From assembly GCF_006384975.1 (NCBI RefSeq), contig NZ_CP021645.1, positions 1,578,001 to 1,642,000 on the forward strand: a stretch of DNA of 64,000 nucleotides. Direction: 5' to 3'. The notes below the pieces were generated by a model. It saw only the letters and a program-made list of their open reading frames with translations. It was not told where the DNA came from and did no database searches. Each line of letters starts with the position of its first letter. Positions within the stretch are counted from its first letter, which is position 1. The stretch is from Pseudomonas oryzihabitans. GTDB lineage: Bacteria > Pseudomonadota > Gammaproteobacteria > Pseudomonadales > Pseudomonadaceae. Below, piece after piece: positions 31,996 through 41,040 of this stretch. Made by a program: the position numbers and the translations under genes.

Positions 31996-33177
31996 TCATT
32001 GCGTGAGGGCGTCCCCCGCTACCACGCGTAGTCGACCGAGCGTGGTGGTCGGCAGGTCCAGCGGCTCGCCTTCGTGTCGCCAGTCGCCCTTCAGCGGATC
32101 GCCATTGCGCGCGATGACCACCACCGGGCGTACCCAGCGCTGATCCGAGAGCCGGCGCTGGGGCAGCATGGCGTCGCCATCGTCGAGCCGCACCCGCGTC
32201 GGCAGGTCGGCTACCCGCAGGCGCCGCACCGCCAGCGGCGGACCGGACGCCCCCTCGGCCAAGGCCAGGACGAAGACGCTATCCCCAGGCCGTACCCGCT
32301 GCGCCACCTCTGGTGCCAGGCTGACCTCCACCTCGATCCCCGGAGCCTTGCCCTGCCCCGCCGCCTGCGCCGCGCGCTCGGCCTGGCCTATGCCTTCCAC
32401 CAGCGCCTGGCGCAGTGGATCTCCGGGCGCGAGCGCGGCGCTCAAACGCTGCCAGTGGCGGGCGGCCTGGGCGTAATCACCCTGTTCATAGGCCGCGATG
32501 CCCAGCAGGCCCAGGGTGGTGGGCTCGACCGGATTGGCCTGCAGGGCCTCGTCGGCCAGCGCCTGGGTCTGGGCATCCAGTTTCCGGCCGGCGGCGAAGA
32601 AGCGTGCCTGGGCCAATTGCCCCAGCACCTCGGGTCGCCGACCGTCGCGCTGGATCACCTGTTCGAAGGCCGTCACCGCTTCGCCATAACGACCCAGGCC
32701 GGCATAGGCCCGGGCCAGCAGGTACCAGTTGTCGGCCGCCTGGGGTTGCAGCCGCGTCGCCTCCTCCAGGGTGGCGAGCAGCGCCTGGGGCGAACGTGGC
32801 GGTTCGGCGAGCCGCTGGCTGAGCTGCAACTCCGGCAGGGCCCCCAGCAGCAGATAGAGCCCCAGCGCCAAAGCGGGCACCACAAAGGCGACGGCGATCC
32901 CCAGCCGCCGCCCGCGTCGCGCCGGGGCTCGCTCGACCACCGCGCTATCGGCGAGCAGGTTCCGCGCGGCCTCTGCTTCGGCCAGCTCCACAGCCTGGGC
33001 ATCCAGTTCACCGCGCTCAACACGCGCTTGGACCTCCGCCAGCCGCTCCCGGTAGAGAGCCCGATTGAGCGCCGCGCGATTCGCCACCTCCGTGCGACCG
33101 CCGCGCAGCAGCGGGATCAGCAGGATCAGCAGCGCCAGGATCGACAGCAGGCCCGCCAGGCCCCAGAACGCCAGCAT
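31996..33177 (-). CDS. ccmI: Cytochrome c maturation protein CcmI
   Basis: A 393-residue membrane-anchored protein. Two N-terminal membrane segments (FWGLAGLLSILALLILLIPL and GIAVAFVVPALALGLYLLLG) flank a cytoplasmic loop; the periplasmic part contains TPR repeats (NWYLLARAYAGLGRYGEAVT, LGLLGIAAYEQGDYAQAARH) and a C-terminal beta domain. CcmI chaperones apocytochrome c to the CcmFH haem lyase. Its ATG shares one base with the ccmH stop (TGATG), with GAGGAGG upstream. It is the last gene of the ccm operon. Confidence 0.93.
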   Translation of the reverse strand: MLAFWGLAGLLSILALLILLIPLLRGGRTEVANRAALNRALYRERLAEVQARVERGELDAQAVELAEAEAARNLLADSAVVERAPARRGRRLGIAVAFVVPALALGLYLLLGALPELQLSQRLAEPPRSPQALLATLEEATRLQPQAADNWYLLARAYAGLGRYGEAVTAFEQVIQRDGRRPEVLGQLAQARFFAAGRKLDAQTQALADEALQANPVEPTTLGLLGIAAYEQGDYAQAARHWQRLSAALAPGDPLRQALVEGIGQAERAAQAAGQGKAPGIEVEVSLAPEVAQRVRPGDSVFVLALAEGASGPPLAVRRLRVADLPTRVRLDDGDAMLPQRRLSDQRWVRPVVVIARNGDPLKGDWRHEGEPLDLPTTTLGRLRVVAGDALTQ

Positions 33178-33629
33178 CAGCGCTCCTCCTCCGCCTGCAG
33201 GGCGGCCAGGCGCTCGCGCTCGGCCGCGCTCAGGCTCTGTTCCGGGCGACGGCGACGGGTGAGGATCACCAGCAGCCCGGCACCACCCAGCAGTCCGAGC
33301 ACCGGCAGGGTCCAGAGCAACAGGGTGCGCCCCTCGAAGGGCGGTCGATAGCGGATGAATTCGCCATAGCGCTGCTCCAGGTAGGCGATGATCTGCTCAT
33401 CGCTCTGCCCGGCCGCCATCAGCCGCTGGATTTCCCGGCGCAGATCGCCGGCGATGGGCGCATTGGAATCGGCCAGGTCCTGGTTCTGGCATTTGGGACA
33501 GCGCAGTTCACGGGTCAGCGCCTGGAAGCGCGCCCGCTCGGCGTCGTCGCGAAAGCCATAGGTCTCGATGGCCGCACCAGCCAGGGCCGACCAGAACAAC
33601 AAGGCGATGCACAGCCACCTGGCCTTCAT
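33177..33629 (-). CDS. ccmH: Cytochrome c maturation thiol-disulfide protein CcmH
   Basis: A 150-residue protein with a signal peptide (WLCIALLFWSALAGAA), the redox motif LRCPKCQNQDLADSNA that characterises CcmH/CycL, and one C-terminal membrane anchor (LLWTLPVLGLLGGAGLLVIL). It reduces the haem-binding cysteines of apocytochrome c in the periplasm. It is the short form without the fused TPR domain, in agreement with a separate ccmI. It overlaps ccmG by four bases and ccmI by one. Confidence 0.95.
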   Translation of the reverse strand: MKARWLCIALLFWSALAGAAIETYGFRDDAERARFQALTRELRCPKCQNQDLADSNAPIAGDLRREIQRLMAAGQSDEQIIAYLEQRYGEFIRYRPPFEGRTLLLWTLPVLGLLGGAGLLVILTRRRRPEQSLSAAERERLAALQAEEER

Positions 33630-34159
33630 GGCGCCGCCACCAGGGCCTGGTAGCGTGGCCCGAGTTCTTCATCCCAGACGCGCTGGTCGACCACGCCGAC
33701 GTGGCGATAGCGCACGATGCCCTGGGCGTCGATCAGAAAGGTCTCCGGCGCGCCATAGACGCCCAGGTCCAGCCCCAGCCGGCCCTCGTCATCGCGGATG
33801 TCGAGCCGATAGGGATCGTGGAATTTCGCCAGCCAGCGCCGGGCACTGGCGTTGTCGTCCTTGTAGTTCACCCCGTGGATGACCACGCCCTGGGCCTTGA
33901 GTCGATTCAGCAGGGGATGCTCCTCGCGGCAGGCTACGCACCAGGTGCCCCAGACATTGACCAGCGCTGGCCGGCCGAGCAGGTCCTGGCGGCTGATTAG
34001 CTGCTCATCCAGCACGCCCGGCAGCGAAAAGGCCGGGAATGGCTGGCCGACCAGTGCCGAGGGCAGGACCTGGGGATCGCGATAGAGCCCACGATAGAGA
34101 AAGCCGGCCAACACCAGGAAGGCCAGCAACGGCAGGCAGAGCAACAGGCGACGGCGCAT
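33626..34159 (-). CDS. ccmG: Periplasmic thioredoxin CcmG/DsbE
   Basis: A 177-residue thioredoxin-fold protein anchored by an N-terminal hydrophobic segment (LLLCLPLLAFLVLAGFLY). The active site is NVWGTWCVACREEHP, and GVNYKDDNASARRWL plus GVYGAPETFLID with the cis-Pro are typical of DsbE. It supplies reductant for CcmH and apocytochrome c. It starts directly after the ccmF stop and overlaps ccmH by four bases. Confidence 0.95.
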   Translation of the reverse strand: MRRRLLLCLPLLAFLVLAGFLYRGLYRDPQVLPSALVGQPFPAFSLPGVLDEQLISRQDLLGRPALVNVWGTWCVACREEHPLLNRLKAQGVVIHGVNYKDDNASARRWLAKFHDPYRLDIRDDEGRLGLDLGVYGAPETFLIDAQGIVRYRHVGVVDQRVWDEELGPRYQALVAAP

Positions 34160-36121
34160 CTAGAGCGACTCCGCAGAGGAAGACAGGGAGGTTCGGCGGC
34201 GCTGGCGATAACGCGGATCAGCCAGCGCCAGCAGTCCGCCCAGGGCGGTGAGCAGGCCACCCAGCCAGATCAGCCGGACGAAGGGCTTGATCTGGATACG
34301 GACTGCCCAGGCCCCCGCGCCAAGGGGTTCGCCGAGGGCGACATAGAGATCGCGGGTCAGGCCGGCGTCGATGGCGGCCTCGGTCATCACCGCGCCGCTG
34401 GCCAGGTAACGACGCTTCTCCGGCGCGAGCAGCGCCACCACCCGACCGTCGCGCTCCACCTGCAGCAGGGCCCGCTCGGCGCTGAAGTTCGGCCCCTCGT
34501 AGTGCTGGGTGCCAGCGAAACCGAAGCGATAACCGCCGAGTTCGAGATGTTCGCCCGGTGCCAGGCGCAGGTCGCGCTGCACGTCCAGCTGGCTGGCCAA
34601 CACCACGCCCAGGGCGAGCACAGCCAGGCCCAGATGCGCCACCTGCATACCCCAGTAGCTGCGCGGCTGGCTGCGCAAGCCGCGCCGCCAGCCCAGCGCC
34701 TGCACCTTGCCCAGCACATCGCGCAAGGCGGTCAGCACCACCCAGGCCGCCAACGCCAGCACCGCCAGGATGGCGGCCCTGGGCTGTTCGAGCCACCAGG
34801 CGGCCAGTCCGGCCAGGGCCGCGCTGGCCAGCAGGATAGGCGCCAGCAATTTGGCCAGCCAGAGTGTCGGGCTGTGCTTCCAGCGCACCAGCACCCCAAC
34901 CCCCAGAGCCAGCATCAGCAACGCCATCAGCGGCACGAACAGCAGATCGAAATACGGCGGACCGACCGACAGCTTGGCGCCGGTGAGGCTGTCGATGATC
35001 AAGGGATAGAGGGTACCCAGCAGCACCGTGGCGGCGGCCGTCACCAGGATCAGGTTATTGATCAGCAGCAGCGCCTCGCGCGACGCCAGGCCGAAGGCTG
35101 CCGACCCGCCGAGCGCCGGCGCGCGCCAGGCGAACAGCGCCAAGGAGCCGCCGACCACCAGCAGCAGGAAGGCCAGGATGAACACCCCGCGGGTCGGATC
35201 GCTGGCGAAGGCGTGCACCGAGGTCAGCACCCCGGAGCGCACCAGGAAGGTCCCCAGCAGGCTGAGGGAAAAGGCGGCGATGGCCAGCAGTACCGTCCAG
35301 CCCTTGAACAGGCCGCGTTTCTCGGTCACGGCGAGGGAATGCAGCAGCGCCGTACCCACTAGCCAAGGCATGAAGGAGGCGTTCTCCACCGGGTCCCAGA
35401 ACCACCAGCCGCCCCACCCCAGTTCGTAATAGGCCCACCAGGAACCCAGCACGATGCCGCAGCCGAGGAAGGCCCAGGCGAGCAGCGTCCAGGGCCGCGC
35501 CCAGCGCGCCCAGGCGGCATCCAGGCGTCCTTCCAAGAGGGCTGCCAGGGCAAAGGCGAAGGCCACTGAAAAGCCGACATAGCCCATGTAGAGCATGGGC
35601 GGATGCAGGATCAGGCCGGGGTCCTGCAGCAGCGGATTGAGATCGTTACCCTCCCGCGGGAACTGCGGCAGCAACCGGGCGAAGGGATTGGAGGTGGCGA
35701 CCAGGAAGGTCAGGAAGCCCAGGGCCACCAAGCCGAGGATGCCCAGCACCCGCGCCAGTAGCGCCTGGGGTAGTTGGCGCGAACGGACCGCCACCGCCAG
35801 GCTCCAGGCCGACAGGGTCAACGCCCAGAGCAGCAGCGAGCCCTCATGGGCGCCCCAGGTGGCGCTGACCTTGTAGTACCAGGGCAGGCGGCTGTTGGAA
35901 TTGGCGGCCACATAGGCCACCGAGAAGTCATCCTGCAAGAAGGCCCAGGTCAGGGCCGCGAAGGCCAGTGCCAGGAACAGGCACTGGCCGAAAGCTGCCG
36001 GCCGCGCCAGGCGCATCCAGTCCGCCTGGCCCCGCCAGGCACCCAGCAAGGGCACCGTGCCCTGCACCAGGGCCATGGCGAGCGCCAGCAACAGGCAGAG
36101 CTGACCGAGTTCGGGAATCAT
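34160..36121 (-). CDS. ccmF: Haem lyase subunit CcmF
   Basis: A 653-residue polytopic membrane protein. The Trp-rich haem-handling motif [18 protein letters not shown] is present, preceded by the [13 protein letters not shown] segment. Multiple membrane helices span the protein, with a periplasmic domain before the last one. CcmF with CcmH ligates haem to apocytochrome c. It overlaps ccmE by four bases. Confidence 0.96.
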   Translation of the reverse strand: MIPELGQLCLLLALAMALVQGTVPLLGAWRGQADWMRLARPAAFGQCLFLALAFAALTWAFLQDDFSVAYVAANSNSRLPWYYKVSATWGAHEGSLLLWALTLSAWSLAVAVRSRQLPQALLARVLGILGLVALGFLTFLVATSNPFARLLPQFPREGNDLNPLLQDPGLILHPPMLYMGYVGFSVAFAFALAALLEGRLDAAWARWARPWTLLAWAFLGCGIVLGSWWAYYELGWGGWWFWDPVENASFMPWLVGTALLHSLAVTEKRGLFKGWTVLLAIAAFSLSLLGTFLVRSGVLTSVHAFASDPTRGVFILAFLLLVVGGSLALFAWRAPALGGSAAFGLASREALLLINNLILVTAAATVLLGTLYPLIIDSLTGAKLSVGPPYFDLLFVPLMALLMLALGVGVLVRWKHSPTLWLAKLLAPILLASAALAGLAAWWLEQPRAAILAVLALAAWVVLTALRDVLGKVQALGWRRGLRSQPRSYWGMQVAHLGLAVLALGVVLASQLDVQRDLRLAPGEHLELGGYRFGFAGTQHYEGPNFSAERALLQVERDGRVVALLAPEKRRYLASGAVMTEAAIDAGLTRDLYVALGEPLGAGAWAVRIQIKPFVRLIWLGGLLTALGGLLALADPRYRQRRRTSLSSSAESL

Positions 36122-36573
36122 GGCGCCGGCCTCGTGCCATCCAGCGGCCGACCGGCCTGGCGCAGGGCCTGGCTCACTTCGGGCGGCATGTATTTCTCGT
36201 CGTGCTTGGCGAGGATCTGGTCGGCGACCAGCCGGCCCTGGTCATCGAGCCGTCCCAGGGCGACCACGCCCTGCCCCTCGCGGAATAGGTCCGGCAGGAT
36301 GCCGGCATAGCTGACCCGCACCTCGCGCTGGAAGTCGGTGATGACGAAGCTCACGGCGAGCGAATCCGCCGCCCGTACCAGGCTGCCCTTTTCCACCATG
36401 CCCCCGGCGCGGATGCGCCGGTCGCGGGGCGCCTCGCCCTGGGCGATCTGGCTCGGGGTATAGAAGAGGTTGATGTTCTGCTGCAGGGCGCTGAGGGCCA
36501 GCGCCGCGGCGCCACCCACGCCGAGCAGCAACAACAGCACCCACAGCAGCCGGCGCCGCCGGACCGGATTCAT
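36118..36573 (-). CDS. ccmE: Haem chaperone CcmE
   Basis: A 151-residue periplasmic haem chaperone with an N-terminal anchor ([20 protein letters not shown]) and the haem-binding block [14 protein letters not shown], whose His binds haem covalently. It takes haem from CcmC/CcmD and passes it to CcmF. It overlaps both ccmD and ccmF by four bases. Confidence 0.95.
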   Translation of the reverse strand: MNPVRRRRLLWVLLLLLGVGGAAALALSALQQNINLFYTPSQIAQGEAPRDRRIRAGGMVEKGSLVRAADSLAVSFVITDFQREVRVSYAGILPDLFREGQGVVALGRLDDQGRLVADQILAKHDEKYMPPEVSQALRQAGRPLDGTRPAP

Positions 36574-36746
36574 AACTGCCGCTCCCGTCGCCAGCGCTGG
36601 CGCAGTTCACGCTGCAGGCGATGGCGTGCCAGCCGGCCGTGCCACAGCAGTCCAGTCAGGATCGCCAGGGTCAAACCGAAGGCCGGCCAGACATAGAGGC
36701 CGTATCTGCCCATGCCCAGCGCCTGGGCCCAGTCGATGCCGCTCAT
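36570..36746 (-). CDS. ccmD: Haem exporter accessory protein CcmD
   Basis: A 58-residue single-helix protein ([20 protein letters not shown], then a basic C-terminal tail rich in Arg). The ATG at 36744-36746 overlaps the ccmC stop (ATGA); the longer frame upstream lies inside ccmC. CcmD helps release holo-CcmE from the CcmABC complex. Confidence 0.92.
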   Translation of the reverse strand: MSGIDWAQALGMGRYGLYVWPAFGLTLAILTGLLWHGRLARHRLQRELRQRWRRERQL

Positions 36747-37489
36747 GGCCGCTCCTCGCCCAGTTCGGCCTGCACCCAGCGACTGCGCCACTCACGGCGC
36801 AGCAATTCCAGGCGCATCCGTTGCAGCAGCAGGCCGGCGAAGAACAGATAGAAGCCCAGCACCATCACCAGCAATGGCAACCACATCGCCGGCGGCATCG
36901 GCGGGCGCTCCACCAGGCTGAAGGTGGCCGGCTGATGCAGGGTGCTCCACCAGTCCACCGAATACTTGATGATCGGCAGATTCACCGAACCGACCAGGGC
37001 CAGGATGGCGCAGGCTCGGGCAGCGCTGTCCCGTTGGGCGATGGCCTGACCGAGGGCGATGATGCCCAGGTAGAGGAACAGTAGGATCAGCATCGAGGTG
37101 AGCCGGGCGTCCCAGATCCACCAGGTGCCCCAGGTGGGTATGCCCCACAGCGAGCCGGTCGCCAGGGCGATCACCGTCATCCAGGCGCCAAGAGGCGCGG
37201 CGGCGCGCAGGGCCACGTCGGCCAGCTTGAGCCGCCAGACCAGCCCGACGGCCCCAGCGATGGCCAGCAGCAGATAGCAGGACTGCGCCACGAAGGCGGC
37301 CGGCACATGGACATAGAGGATGCGGAAGCTGTCGCCCTGCTGATAGTCCGGCGGCGCCAGGAACAGCCCCCACACCAGGCCAACGGCGAGCAACAGCCCG
37401 GCCAGCGCCAGGCAGGGTCCCTGCAGGCGACCGGCCAGGCGATAGAAGATGGCGGGCGAGCCCAGTCGATGCAGCCAGGTCCAGTTCAT
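36743..37489 (-). CDS. ccmC: Haem exporter/transfer protein CcmC
   Basis: A 248-residue membrane protein with about six helices and the tryptophan-rich motif [14 protein letters not shown] that binds haem for transfer to CcmE. The N-terminal [17 protein letters not shown] and the [15 protein letters not shown] block are typical of the family. It lies 10 bp after ccmB. Confidence 0.95.
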   Translation of the reverse strand: MNWTWLHRLGSPAIFYRLAGRLQGPCLALAGLLLAVGLVWGLFLAPPDYQQGDSFRILYVHVPAAFVAQSCYLLLAIAGAVGLVWRLKLADVALRAAAPLGAWMTVIALATGSLWGIPTWGTWWIWDARLTSMLILLFLYLGIIALGQAIAQRDSAARACAILALVGSVNLPIIKYSVDWWSTLHQPATFSLVERPPMPPAMWLPLLVMVLGFYLFFAGLLLQRMRLELLRREWRSRWVQAELGEERP

Positions 37490-37499
37490 GAGGTTCTCG

Positions 37500-38171
37500 T
37501 CATTGGGCGACCCCGATGCGCAGGCCAGCAGCCACGGCCAGGGGCGCCAGGGTCAGGGCCAACAGCGTCAGGCAGCCCAGCCAGAGCAGCAGTCCCGTCA
37601 CCGGCAGGCCCAGGCGCGCCGCGTCCAGGATGCTGGTGCCGAGGATGAGGATGGGGATCTGCAGGGGCAGATTAAGCAGCGCCAACAGCAGACCGCCGCG
37701 GGCCAGCCCGACGGTAAGGGCCGCGCCGATGGCACCGATCAGGGTCAGGGCCAGGCTGCCCAGCACCAGCGCCGCCAGGGTTGCCGGCAGAGCCGTCACC
37801 GGCAGCCCGAGCATCAGCGCCAGCAGGGGCGTCAACGCCACCAGCGCGAGGCCGGCGGAGCACCAGTGCACCAACAGCTTGAGCAGCACCAGCAGCGCCA
37901 GGGGCTGAGGCGCCAGCAGCCAGTGTTCGAGAGAACCGTCCTGCCATTCGCTACGGAACAGCGCCTCCTGGCCGAGCAACAGGGCCAGGAGCAGCGCGAT
38001 CCACAAGAGGCCCGGTGCCAGCGTGGCCAATTGGCGGCTGTCCGGGCCCAGGGCCAGGGGAAATAGCATCACCACCAAGGCGTAAAAGGTCAGCGGCGTG
38101 AGCCACTGCGCCGGTCGGCGGCAGGCCAGGCGCCACTCGCGGCGCAGGATGGCCAGGCAGGCGCCGGTCAC
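37500..38171 (-). CDS. ccmB: Haem exporter permease CcmB
   Basis: A 223-residue, six-helix permease (segments [57 protein letters not shown]). The start is a GTG at 38169-38171 overlapping the ccmA stop (GTGA), which gives the usual family length; the longer reading frame lies within ccmA. It works with the CcmA ATPase in release of haem-loaded CcmE. Confidence 0.93.
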   Translation of the reverse strand: MTGACLAILRREWRLACRRPAQWLTPLTFYALVVMLFPLALGPDSRQLATLAPGLLWIALLLALLLGQEALFRSEWQDGSLEHWLLAPQPLALLVLLKLLVHWCSAGLALVALTPLLALMLGLPVTALPATLAALVLGSLALTLIGAIGAALTVGLARGGLLLALLNLPLQIPILILGTSILDAARLGLPVTGLLLWLGCLTLLALTLAPLAVAAGLRIGVAQ

Positions 38172-38773
38172 CGGCCACCGTCCAACGCCAGGCGGCGGTA
38201 AGAGGCGGGTACGCTGTCCAATTCGCGGTGACTGCTCAGCACCACGGCGCCGCCGTCCAGGCAATGCGCTTGCAGTCGTTGTTCCAGGCGCTGGCAGGTC
38301 GCCGCATCCAGGGCGGTGAAGGGTTCGTCCAGCAACCACAGGGCGGGCGGCTCGGGCAAATGGAGCCGCGCCAGGGCGACCCGGCGGCGCTGACCGGCCG
38401 ATAACCGCGCGCAGAGCTCATCCGCCAGCTCGGCCAGGCCAAGGGTCGCGAGTGCCGCCGTGCAGGCTTCGGCACTGGCGGGCCGCCACAGGCTCGCCAG
38501 GGTGTGCAGATTTTCCCGGGCGGTCAGGCCTTCGGCGATGCCCGGGGCATGGCCCAGCCAGAGCAGCTCAGCCGCCGGGGGTCTGCGCACCGTACCGCTG
38601 TCAGCTGGCAACAGCCCTGCCAGGATCCGCAGCAGACTGGTCTTGCCACTGCCATTGACGCCATCGATCTGCCACAACTCCCCCGGACGCACGCTCAGGT
38701 TCAGGCCGTCGAACAGCAGGCGATCGCCCCGTTCGCAACGGAGCGCGACGGCGTCGAGCAGGGGCGGGTTCAC
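38168..38773 (-). CDS. ccmA: Haem exporter ATP-binding protein CcmA
   Basis: A 201-residue ABC ATPase: Walker A GVNGSGKTSL, signature LSAGQRRRVALARL, Walker B LWLLDEPFTALD and the H-loop SSHRE. It heads the nine-gene ccm operon. The start is a GTG at 38773 with GGAA about nine bases upstream. An element related to the 21-kb MITE lies about 65 bp upstream, in the divergent promoter region shared with the fliK-like gene. Confidence 0.94.
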   Translation of the reverse strand: MNPPLLDAVALRCERGDRLLFDGLNLSVRPGELWQIDGVNGSGKTSLLRILAGLLPADSGTVRRPPAAELLWLGHAPGIAEGLTARENLHTLASLWRPASAEACTAALATLGLAELADELCARLSAGQRRRVALARLHLPEPPALWLLDEPFTALDAATCQRLEQRLQAHCLDGGAVVLSSHRELDSVPASYRRLALDGGR

Positions 38774-38838
38774 GGCATGGGGTTCCAGGGATTAAAGTCG
38801 ATCGAGCAGCGGCCGTTAACCCGGCACACGCCTCGAGG

Positions 38839-38990
38839 TTCTGTACGAAAACGGCCTGCGCCTCGGTGATGCTTCGTTGAAAAACGCCTGGGCCGCCAGC
38901 CCGGTCAGAATGCTCATTTACCCTTCGGAAATGCGCTTCCTCAACGTTCTTCGCCTCGCCTGACCGTCGCTCGGCTGCTTTCGTACAGAA
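38839..38990. mobile_element. MITE-like element between ccmA and fliK-like gene
   Basis: A 152-bp segment bounded by a perfect 12-bp inverted repeat, TTCTGTACGAAA (38839-38850) and TTTCGTACAGAA (38979-38990). On the minus strand it shares ordered blocks with the 200-bp element at 21 kb: TGAGGAAGCG, GGTAAATGAGCATT (38909-38922 complement), CCCAGGC, TTTTCAACG and GCGCAG. The terminal repeats of the two are different. It has no coding capacity and I see no clear target duplication. It occupies most of the ccmA/fliK-like intergenic region and may influence both promoters. Confidence 0.65.
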
Positions 38991-39037
38991 TCTGAAAGCG
39001 CGTCATTATACACAGGCGACTTTTCCGGACCTGCCCG

Positions 39038-40615
39038 ATGCCTTCCATTCCTACGATCTCGCTCAGTCCTGGCGTCACGCCCACCCTGCCCGTCCGGGCC
39101 GCGGCGGCGCAGGCGTCGGACGCCGGTGCGCAGATCCTGCAGGCACTGCAGTCCCTCGACGACCTCATTCCCGCTGGCACCACGGCCACCGCCGAGGTGC
39201 TCGCCACCCGTCCGGCCGGGCAGAATTTCCAATTCCTGCTGCAGCTCCAGCTCGCCCAGGGTGGCAGCGTGCTGCTCACCACCCAGAGCCCGACCAACAA
39301 CCTGCCGGTCGGTAGCCAGTTGCTGGTGAGCACCCTGAGTTCCACCCAGTTGGCCGTGCTGCTGCAGAGCCTGGACGGGGTCGAGGCACCGCCACCACCG
39401 CTGCAGCAACTGGACCTGCGCCAGTTGCCGGTGGGCACCACCCTGCAGTTGCGGGTATTGAGCAGCCTGCTGCAACAGACCAGTGGCACCCCCACCTACG
39501 AGGTGATCGCCAAGGCGCTGACCTCCAGTCTCGAAGGCAAGCAGCTCAAGCTGGAATCACCCCGCCCGGTACCTGTGGGCAGCCTGCTGACGGTGGTGAT
39601 CAAGGACAGCCAGGAAGTCACGGTGCTGCCCCTGGCGCAGCGGCTCGACCAGCTCGACATCGATCACCAGCTCCAGAGCCAAGGCCAACGCCAGCTGTCG
39701 ATGAACGGCTTGCTGCAGTGGCTGCAGGACGCCCTTCCCGAGCAGGAGCTGCCGCCGTCGGTGGGCAGCGCGCTCAAGGCGCTGCTGGCCAACCTGGAAG
39801 ACACCGAGGCCCTCACCACGCCCCAGGGCTGGACCCGCGCCCTGGCCCGCAGCGGACTGCAACTGGAGCAGCAATTGCTGGACCGTAGCGGCTCCGATAT
39901 TCAGGAAGACTTCAAGGCCAATCTGCTGCGCCTGGTCGACCGCCTGCTGGCCAGCATGCCAGGCGATCCGCTGCGCAATCCCCAGGTGCTGGCCCAGGCC
40001 GCCCAGCAGAATCTACCGGACGCCCTGCGCCGCGCCCTGGGCGGCGTCGCCAGCGCCAACCGCCAACCCACGGCCCTGGACTTTCCCCTGGGCGAGCGCG
40101 ACGGTCGTGGCCTCAGCGCCGCCAATGCCGAACTCGACGAATTGCTGCAATTGGCCACCGGCGTCATCGCGCGATTGCAGACCCACCAGCTCGCCAGCCT
40201 GGCGCAGACCCAGGTCCTGCCGGACGGCTACTACCTGTCCACCTGGCAGACCGAAATCCCCTGGCGCGACGGCGAGCGACTCGGCGCGGTGCAGGTCCGC
40301 TTCCAGGAAGAACGACCGCCGCCGGATACCCACGGTGAAACCCGCGACAGCCTGTGGAAAGTGGAACTGGCCTTCGACCTGGCGCCACTCGGCCCCCTGC
40401 AGGTCCGTGCCCAACTCGCCAGCGGTCGACTGTCGAGCGAATTCTGGGCGGAAAAAGGCGCCACCGCGGCGCTGATCGATACCGAATTGCCCCATCTGCG
40501 CGAGCGCCTGCTGGCGGCCGGCTTCGTGGTCGGCGATCTCAGCAGCCGCCAAGGCCGACCCGCGCGCAATCCGCGTACCTCCCTCGAACAACGCTGGATC
40601 GACGATACCGCATGA
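39038..40615 (+). CDS. Flagellar hook-length control (FliK-like) protein
   Basis: A 525-residue Gln/Leu/Ala-rich protein. The C-terminal ~100 residues (LWKVELAFDLAPLGPLQVRA, LASGRLSSEFWAEKGATAAL, IDTELPHLRERLLAAGF) match the FliK C-terminal domain that contacts FlhB to switch export specificity. The N-terminal part is low-complexity and variable, as usual in the family. It is followed by an overlapping flhB-like gene. No other flagellar genes are in the window, so it may be an accessory FliK paralogue rather than the main hook ruler. Confidence 0.85.
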   Translation: MPSIPTISLSPGVTPTLPVRAAAAQASDAGAQILQALQSLDDLIPAGTTATAEVLATRPAGQNFQFLLQLQLAQGGSVLLTTQSPTNNLPVGSQLLVSTLSSTQLAVLLQSLDGVEAPPPPLQQLDLRQLPVGTTLQLRVLSSLLQQTSGTPTYEVIAKALTSSLEGKQLKLESPRPVPVGSLLTVVIKDSQEVTVLPLAQRLDQLDIDHQLQSQGQRQLSMNGLLQWLQDALPEQELPPSVGSALKALLANLEDTEALTTPQGWTRALARSGLQLEQQLLDRSGSDIQEDFKANLLRLVDRLLASMPGDPLRNPQVLAQAAQQNLPDALRRALGGVASANRQPTALDFPLGERDGRGLSAANAELDELLQLATGVIARLQTHQLASLAQTQVLPDGYYLSTWQTEIPWRDGERLGAVQVRFQEERPPPDTHGETRDSLWKVELAFDLAPLGPLQVRAQLASGRLSSEFWAEKGATAALIDTELPHLRERLLAAGFVVGDLSSRQGRPARNPRTSLEQRWIDDTA

Positions 40616-40926
40616 GCACCTCTTCTCCCCGCCAGGCCATCGCCCTGTCCTACGACGGCAGCAGCGCCCCGATCCTGTCCGCCAAGGGCGACGCCGAACT
40701 GGCCGAACTTATCCTGGCCACTGCCCGCGAGCACGAGGTGCCGATCTACGAGAACGCCGACCTGGTGCGCATCCTGGCCCGCCTGGAGCTGGGCTCGGAG
40801 ATTCCCGAGGCGCTCTATCGCACCCTGGCCGAGATCATCGCCTTCGCCTGGCACCTCAAGGGTAAATGCCCCGCGCACCTGGCCGACCAACCGGATCATT
40901 CGCCGGGTTGGGAGCGGATGCCGTAG
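40612..40926 (+). CDS. FlhB-like (EscU/YscU/HrcU family) cytoplasmic domain protein
   Basis: A 104-residue protein equivalent to the cytoplasmic domain of FlhB: AIALSYDGSSAPILSAKG, then HEVPIYENADLVRILARLEL and IPEALYRTLAEIIAFAW. The N-P-T-H autocleavage motif and the membrane domain of full FlhB are missing, as in other stand-alone FlhB homologues. It starts in an ATGA overlap with the fliK-like gene, a pairing that suggests the two proteins interact. The TAG stop lies within the left arm of an inverted repeat. Confidence 0.88.
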   Translation: MSTSSPRQAIALSYDGSSAPILSAKGDAELAELILATAREHEVPIYENADLVRILARLELGSEIPEALYRTLAEIIAFAWHLKGKCPAHLADQPDHSPGWERMP

Positions 40927-41033
40927 GTTGCGGTTGAGCGCAGCGAAGCCCAACTGAAGGGCCTCGGCGACACATCGAACACGGTCCAGACCTCGCTAAC
41001 GTTGGGCTTCGCTACGCTCAGCGCCAACCTCCG
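40922..41033. repeat. Imperfect inverted repeat between convergent genes
   Basis: Two 33-bp arms, 40922-40954 (ending GCGAAGCCCAAC) and 41001-41033 (starting GTTGGGCTTCGC), pair with 28 matches out of 33 around a 46-bp loop. Sequences of this GTAGGTTG...GAAGCCCAAC kind are frequent intergenic repeats in pseudomonads. It fills the gap between the convergent flhB-like and mazG genes and could terminate or protect both transcripts. It includes the flhB-like stop codon. Confidence 0.75.
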
Positions 41034-41040
41034 CCTGGGT

